Below, piece by piece: positions 14,325 to 16,798 of a DNA stretch of 16,798 nucleotides. Under the pieces are notes generated by a model. That model made no database searches. It saw only the letters and a program-made list of their open reading frames with translations, and had not been told where the DNA came from. How positions within the stretch are numbered: position 1 is the stretch's first letter; each line of letters begins with the position of its first letter. Source of the DNA: Thermoplasmata archaeon (lineage in GTDB: Archaea > Thermoplasmatota > Thermoplasmata > Thermoplasmatales > Thermoplasmataceae); NCBI GenBank assembly GCA_021819605.1, contig JAKAQT010000008.1:1-16798 (forward strand). The letters run 5' to 3'. A program made the position numbers and the translations under genes.

Positions 14325-15299
14325 ATGGTACGAAAAAAGATTTCAGTAATAGGAGCCGGAAATGTAGGGGCTACTGTGGCTCAGTTTATAGCGCTGAAGG
14401 AACTCGGCGACGTATATTTATTCGATGTGGTGGACGGCATTCCTGAGGGGAAGGGCCTGGATATTATGGAGGGAAGCCCGCACTGGGGCACAGATGTTGA
14501 TGTGAGAGGGTTCACAACAACAAACCCTGAGGCATACAAGAATATGGAGAACTCCGATGTTATAGTTATAACAGCTGGGCTCGCAAGAAAGCCAGGCATG
14601 AGCCGTGACGATCTCCTGAACAAGAATGTTGAGATAATGTCAGATGTTGCCAGAAATGTTAAGAAATATTCCCCGCATTCGAAGGTCGTGATTGTCTCAA
14701 ATCCTGCTGATATCATGGCATACGCTTTCCAGAAGGTTTCTGGGGTGAAGCCGGAATACATAATGGGACTTGGTGGATCACTTGACAGCTCAAGATTCAG
14801 GACTTTTCTTGCAATGGAACTTAACGTATCGGTGGAGGATGTCAATGCATTTGTCATTGGTGGCCACGGTGATGACATGGTGCCTTTCATTAGGTACTCA
14901 AATGTTTCTGGTATCCCCATAAGCAACCTTCTTTCAAAGGAGAAGATCGACGAGATTGTAAAGAGAACAAGATTCGGCGGCGGGGAAATAGTGAACTACC
15001 TCAAGACTGGAAGTGCGTATTACGCACCAGGCATCTCGATCACCGCGATGGTAGAATCAATAATAAAGGACAAGCACAGGGTCATCCCATGCGCAGCCTA
15101 CCTGGAAGGGGACCACGCAAAGCACTACGGTGCATCTGGCATATTCATCGGTGTTCCCATAAGCATAGGCTCAAACGGTGTTGAGAGAATATACGATATG
15201 GATTTCACTGCCGAGGAGAAGGCCCTCTGGGAAAAGACAGTTAAGGGAGTTCAGGAGAACTGCAAGAAGGTTGATGACTTCCTGAAATCCAAAAACTAA
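14325..15299 (+). CDS. mdh: malate dehydrogenase (LDH-like, NAD type)
   Basis: Interconverts malate and oxaloacetate in the citric acid cycle. 324 aa. Rossmann motif GAGNVGAT (Gly10, Gly12, Gly15) with Asp34 at the end of the second strand, which favours NAD over NADP. Substrate loop LARKPGMSRDD: Arg88 (the position that is Gln in lactate dehydrogenase) marks it as a malate enzyme, with Arg94 beside it. Asn126 in SNPAD, Asp154 and Arg157 in GGSLDSSRFR, and catalytic His181 in IGGHGDD complete the active site. GLGGSLDSSRF and SNPAD differ slightly from the usual GxAGxLDSxRF and SNPVD. Single-gene unit with its own promoter; its stop overlaps the queC stop by 2-3 nt on the other strand. Confidence 0.95.
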   Translation: MVRKKISVIGAGNVGATVAQFIALKELGDVYLFDVVDGIPEGKGLDIMEGSPHWGTDVDVRGFTTTNPEAYKNMENSDVIVITAGLARKPGMSRDDLLNKNVEIMSDVARNVKKYSPHSKVVIVSNPADIMAYAFQKVSGVKPEYIMGLGGSLDSSRFRTFLAMELNVSVEDVNAFVIGGHGDDMVPFIRYSNVSGIPISNLLSKEKIDEIVKRTRFGGGEIVNYLKTGSAYYAPGISITAMVESIIKDKHRVIPCAAYLEGDHAKHYGASGIFIGVPISIGSNGVERIYDMDFTAEEKALWEKTVKGVQENCKKVDDFLKSKN

Positions 15300-16003
15300 T
15301 TTTTTTCAAGAAACTTTTTATAAAATTCCGGATAAGTCTCGTACGGGATCGGATCGGGGATGCCAGCCTCCACGAACCCTTTCAGCCTAAGGAGGCAGGA
15401 ATCACATTTTCCACATGCCTTTTCTCTGCCAAGATAACATGAGGTGGTCAGCTCGTACGGCACATTCATTGACTTTCCTGTTTTTATTATCTCTCCCTTG
15501 GTAAGGTATTGCAGAGGAACATTTATTCTGAAGGGGTGTTCAGATCCAGCCACTGTTCCCCGGTTCAGAGCCTCTTCGAAAGCGTTGTAGAAAGCTGGCC
15601 TGCAGTCTGGATATCCTGAGAAATCAACTGCATTCGCGCCTATGAAGATATTATTTGCGCCAATGGATTCTGCCATTGATGCCGCTATGGAAAGGAATAT
15701 GATGTTCCTTGATGGCACATATGTATTGGGGATGCTTGCCTCTATGTGATCCAGTGCCCTTGTTTCCACATCCTTCTGTCCGGTCAGGGCACTGCTTGTA
15801 ACCTCATTCAGATTCATCCTGACCACATGCCTTTTCACGTGGAAATGATCCGCTACCCTTGCAGACGCTTCTAATTCCCTGCTATGCCTCTGGCCATAAT
15901 CAAAGCTTATGGCTGTGCAATCATACCCCTTGCTGAGGGCGATGGCCAGAACTGTGGTGGAATCTATCCCTCCGGACAGCAGGCATACAGCCTTGCCAAT
16001 CAT
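15296..16003 (-). CDS. queC: 7-cyano-7-deazaguanine (preQ0) synthase QueC
   Basis: ATP-dependent enzyme turning 7-carboxy-7-deazaguanine into preQ0, which archaea put into tRNA to make archaeosine. 235 aa from the chosen start. PP-loop SGGIDSTT at residues 10-17; DYGQRH, VPSRNIIFLSIAAS and GANAVDFSGYPDCRPAF are QueC blocks; zinc ligands Cys189, Cys197, Cys200 and Cys203 (CYLGREKACGKCDSC). ATG at 16003 is chosen because it overlaps the queD stop as ATGA, has GGAAGTG 5 nt upstream, and gives the normal N-terminus; an ATG at 16021 would add 6 residues. Coupled to queD, the enzyme two steps earlier. Its 3' end touches the mdh 3' end. Confidence 0.94.
   Translation of the reverse strand: MIGKAVCLLSGGIDSTTVLAIALSKGYDCTAISFDYGQRHSRELEASARVADHFHVKRHVVRMNLNEVTSSALTGQKDVETRALDHIEASIPNTYVPSRNIIFLSIAASMAESIGANNIFIGANAVDFSGYPDCRPAFYNAFEEALNRGTVAGSEHPFRINVPLQYLTKGEIIKTGKSMNVPYELTTSCYLGREKACGKCDSCLLRLKGFVEAGIPDPIPYETYPEFYKKFLEKN
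15300..15306 (+). terminator. T-tract terminator of mdh
   Basis: A run of seven T directly after the mdh stop, with a second (CTTTTT) about 10 nt on. On the other strand GTTTTTGG (15291-15296) directly follows the queC stop, so the junction may stop transcripts from both sides. No stem-loop seen. Confidence 0.45.
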
Positions 16004-16470
16004 CGGGACACTTCCGAGCATGCACCCTGGCCCGGGCTCTCGTAAACGCAGACTGCAAATCTTTTGATATTTCCGTGACGGAATATTTCCTTCTCTGTTT
16101 TTTCAAGGATGCTTCTGGAAAGCAGTTCGCTCGAGCTCATTTCCCTGTCAAGCAGATACACGTCGCTAATGGGAAACTGGAATTTCTTTCCCGCATATGC
16201 GACAAGGCAGACATCTCCATCAATTTTGCATGTGGAGAAGCCGGAATGTTCCGGGACAAGTATTCTATGGTCCAGCGGTTCAATGGCTTTTCTAATCAGG
16301 GACTTCAGTATTCCGTAGTCCATAAGCACTCCTTCCACGGGATCACCCTCAACCTCCACACTTACGTAGTAGTTATGTCCATGGAGGTGAGCACACTTTT
16401 CTATTGTTGGAATGAAATGTGCTGCCGAAAAATCCATGTGACCAAGTGACCCATCAATCATAAGTTTCAT
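16000..16470 (-). CDS. queD: QueD/6-pyruvoyl-tetrahydropterin synthase family protein
   Basis: Makes 6-carboxy-tetrahydropterin from dihydroneopterin triphosphate in preQ0 synthesis. 156 aa, longer than bacterial QueD (~120). Zinc ligands His18 (DFSAAHFIP), His30 and His32 (HLHGHNY) are present; Cys26 in KCAHLHGH is the catalytic cysteine of the CxxxHGH signature; LDHRIL (Asp67-His68) and Glu144 (VYESPG) complete the site. A ~30-residue insert (about 76-105, SGFSTCKIDGDVCLVAY...) explains the extra length. ATG has a TATA-like box 26 nt upstream. The stop overlaps queC, which fixes the pathway as deazaguanine rather than biopterin synthesis. A strict PTPS role is unlikely but not excluded. Confidence 0.92.
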   Translation of the reverse strand: MKLMIDGSLGHMDFSAAHFIPTIEKCAHLHGHNYYVSVEVEGDPVEGVLMDYGILKSLIRKAIEPLDHRILVPEHSGFSTCKIDGDVCLVAYAGKKFQFPISDVYLLDREMSSSELLSRSILEKTEKEIFRHGNIKRFAVCVYESPGQGACSEVSR

Positions 16471-16491
16471 ATTTACTGCATATTGACATTA

Positions 16492-16499
16492 TTCTTAAT
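16492..16499 (-). promoter_or_regulatory. TATA box of the queD-queC operon
   Basis: ATTAAGAA on the minus strand, centred about 26 nt from the queD ATG at 16470, consistent with a leaderless transcript. Confidence 0.45.
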
Positions 16500-16510
16500 T
16501 TTTGATCATC

Positions 16511-16798
16511 ATTTCCAGGGAACTGAACCAATAATGCGAGAAGCCAGGGGCTATTTCCTGGGGAACACACATTCTGATGTTGCGGTTGCAGCACATCCCT
16601 CAGGTTAAAATATTTAGAAATAAGATCGCAATCTTTATCCTGAACGCCAGGGCGTTATCCCATGATGCAACCGGGGGAGCACAGGCAGCCGCTGCATTGC
16701 AATCAGAATCCTGTTGCAGGACATCTAGCAAATGGAGACCTCAAGAATATCTCCAGGGGTACGATCTTGAGTTTGAAATATATACAAGTATGTGAGAT
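16511..16798. other. intergenic stretch with small dyads, no supported gene
   Basis: About 290 nt without a convincing gene. It holds two similar TTCC-centred dyads (TTCCAGGGAA at 16513-16522 and TTCCTGGGGAA at 16555-16565), AAGAT-CGCA-ATCTT at 16622-16635 and AACGCC-AG-GGCGTT at 16643-16656. A + frame from ATG 16662 (MMQPGEHRQPLHCNQNPVAG...) stays open to the window edge but has no ribosome site and no recognised similarity. Nothing resembling a tRNA or known RNA was seen. Confidence 0.4.
16776..16784 (+). promoter_or_regulatory. TATA box pointing at a gene beyond the right edge
   Basis: AAATATATA is the best TATA match in the window. With the 25-28 nt spacing seen elsewhere, transcription (and a leaderless start codon) would fall at about 16803-16808, just outside the window. 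Confidence 0.45.

Noticed and set aside
16577..16795. 72-aa + strand open frame near the right edge
   Set aside because: Odd composition, no start signal, and a strong TATA box inside its 3' part suggests promoter DNA.
1..16798. tRNA, rRNA, CRISPR array, insertion sequence
   Set aside because: Looked for T-loop GGTTCRA-like motifs, regularly spaced repeats, terminal inverted repeats and transposase motifs by eye; none found.

Overview
The window looks like a chromosome segment of a Thermoplasmata archaeon, close to Thermoplasma and the uncultivated acid-mine plasmas. The reasons are a NuoH-to-NuoN complex I cluster with a split NuoJ and no NuoEFG downstream, LDH-like malate dehydrogenase, QueC/QueD, a two-gene Tat set, GvpD/KaiC-like ATPase and DUF835-type proteins. 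Most first genes carry a TATA-like box about 25-28 nt before the start codon (leaderless pattern), while internal operon genes carry GGAGGTGAT-like ribosome sites. Base composition is middling (mid-40s % GC by eye, not computed). No rRNA, tRNA, CRISPR array, transposase or other mobile element was seen.

Layout. 1-7133 (+): the distal part of a complex I operon: nuoH (3' part), nuoI, nuoJ split into two ORFs, nuoK, nuoL, nuoM, nuoN, then two small unrecognised ORFs (121 and 84 aa) so tightly coupled that they belong to the same operon. 7191-7928 (+): an atypical crotonase-fold protein with its own promoter, whose 3' end overlaps convergently with tatC. 7902-9031 (-): tatA-tatC operon. 9099-10056 (-): a 1-Cys peroxiredoxin followed by a small unknown protein. 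10116-11075 (-): hemB. 11076-11377: a gene-poor stretch with a perfect inverted repeat upstream of hemB. 11378-11770 (+): unknown protein, faintly Pcc1-like. 11794-14113 (-): a two-gene operon coding for a receiver-like/DUF835-like protein and a GvpD/KaiC-like P-loop ATPase. 14325-15299 (+): malate dehydrogenase. 15296-16470 (-): queD-queC, touching mdh end to end. 16471-16798: mainly intergenic DNA with small dyads and a good TATA box at the far end, pointing at a gene just outside.

How it fits together: the nuo genes encode the proton-pumping membrane arm and one iron-sulfur subunit of a respiratory complex I; malate dehydrogenase, HemB (tetrapyrrole supply) and Tat (export of folded, often redox cofactor proteins) suit an aerobic or respiring acidophile; the peroxiredoxin handles peroxide; QueD and QueC are successive steps towards preQ0, the precursor of archaeosine in archaeal tRNA. 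The least explained parts are the two small ORFs ending the nuo operon and the receiver-like/DUF835 plus GvpD-like pair, which has the look of a signalling module of unknown output.
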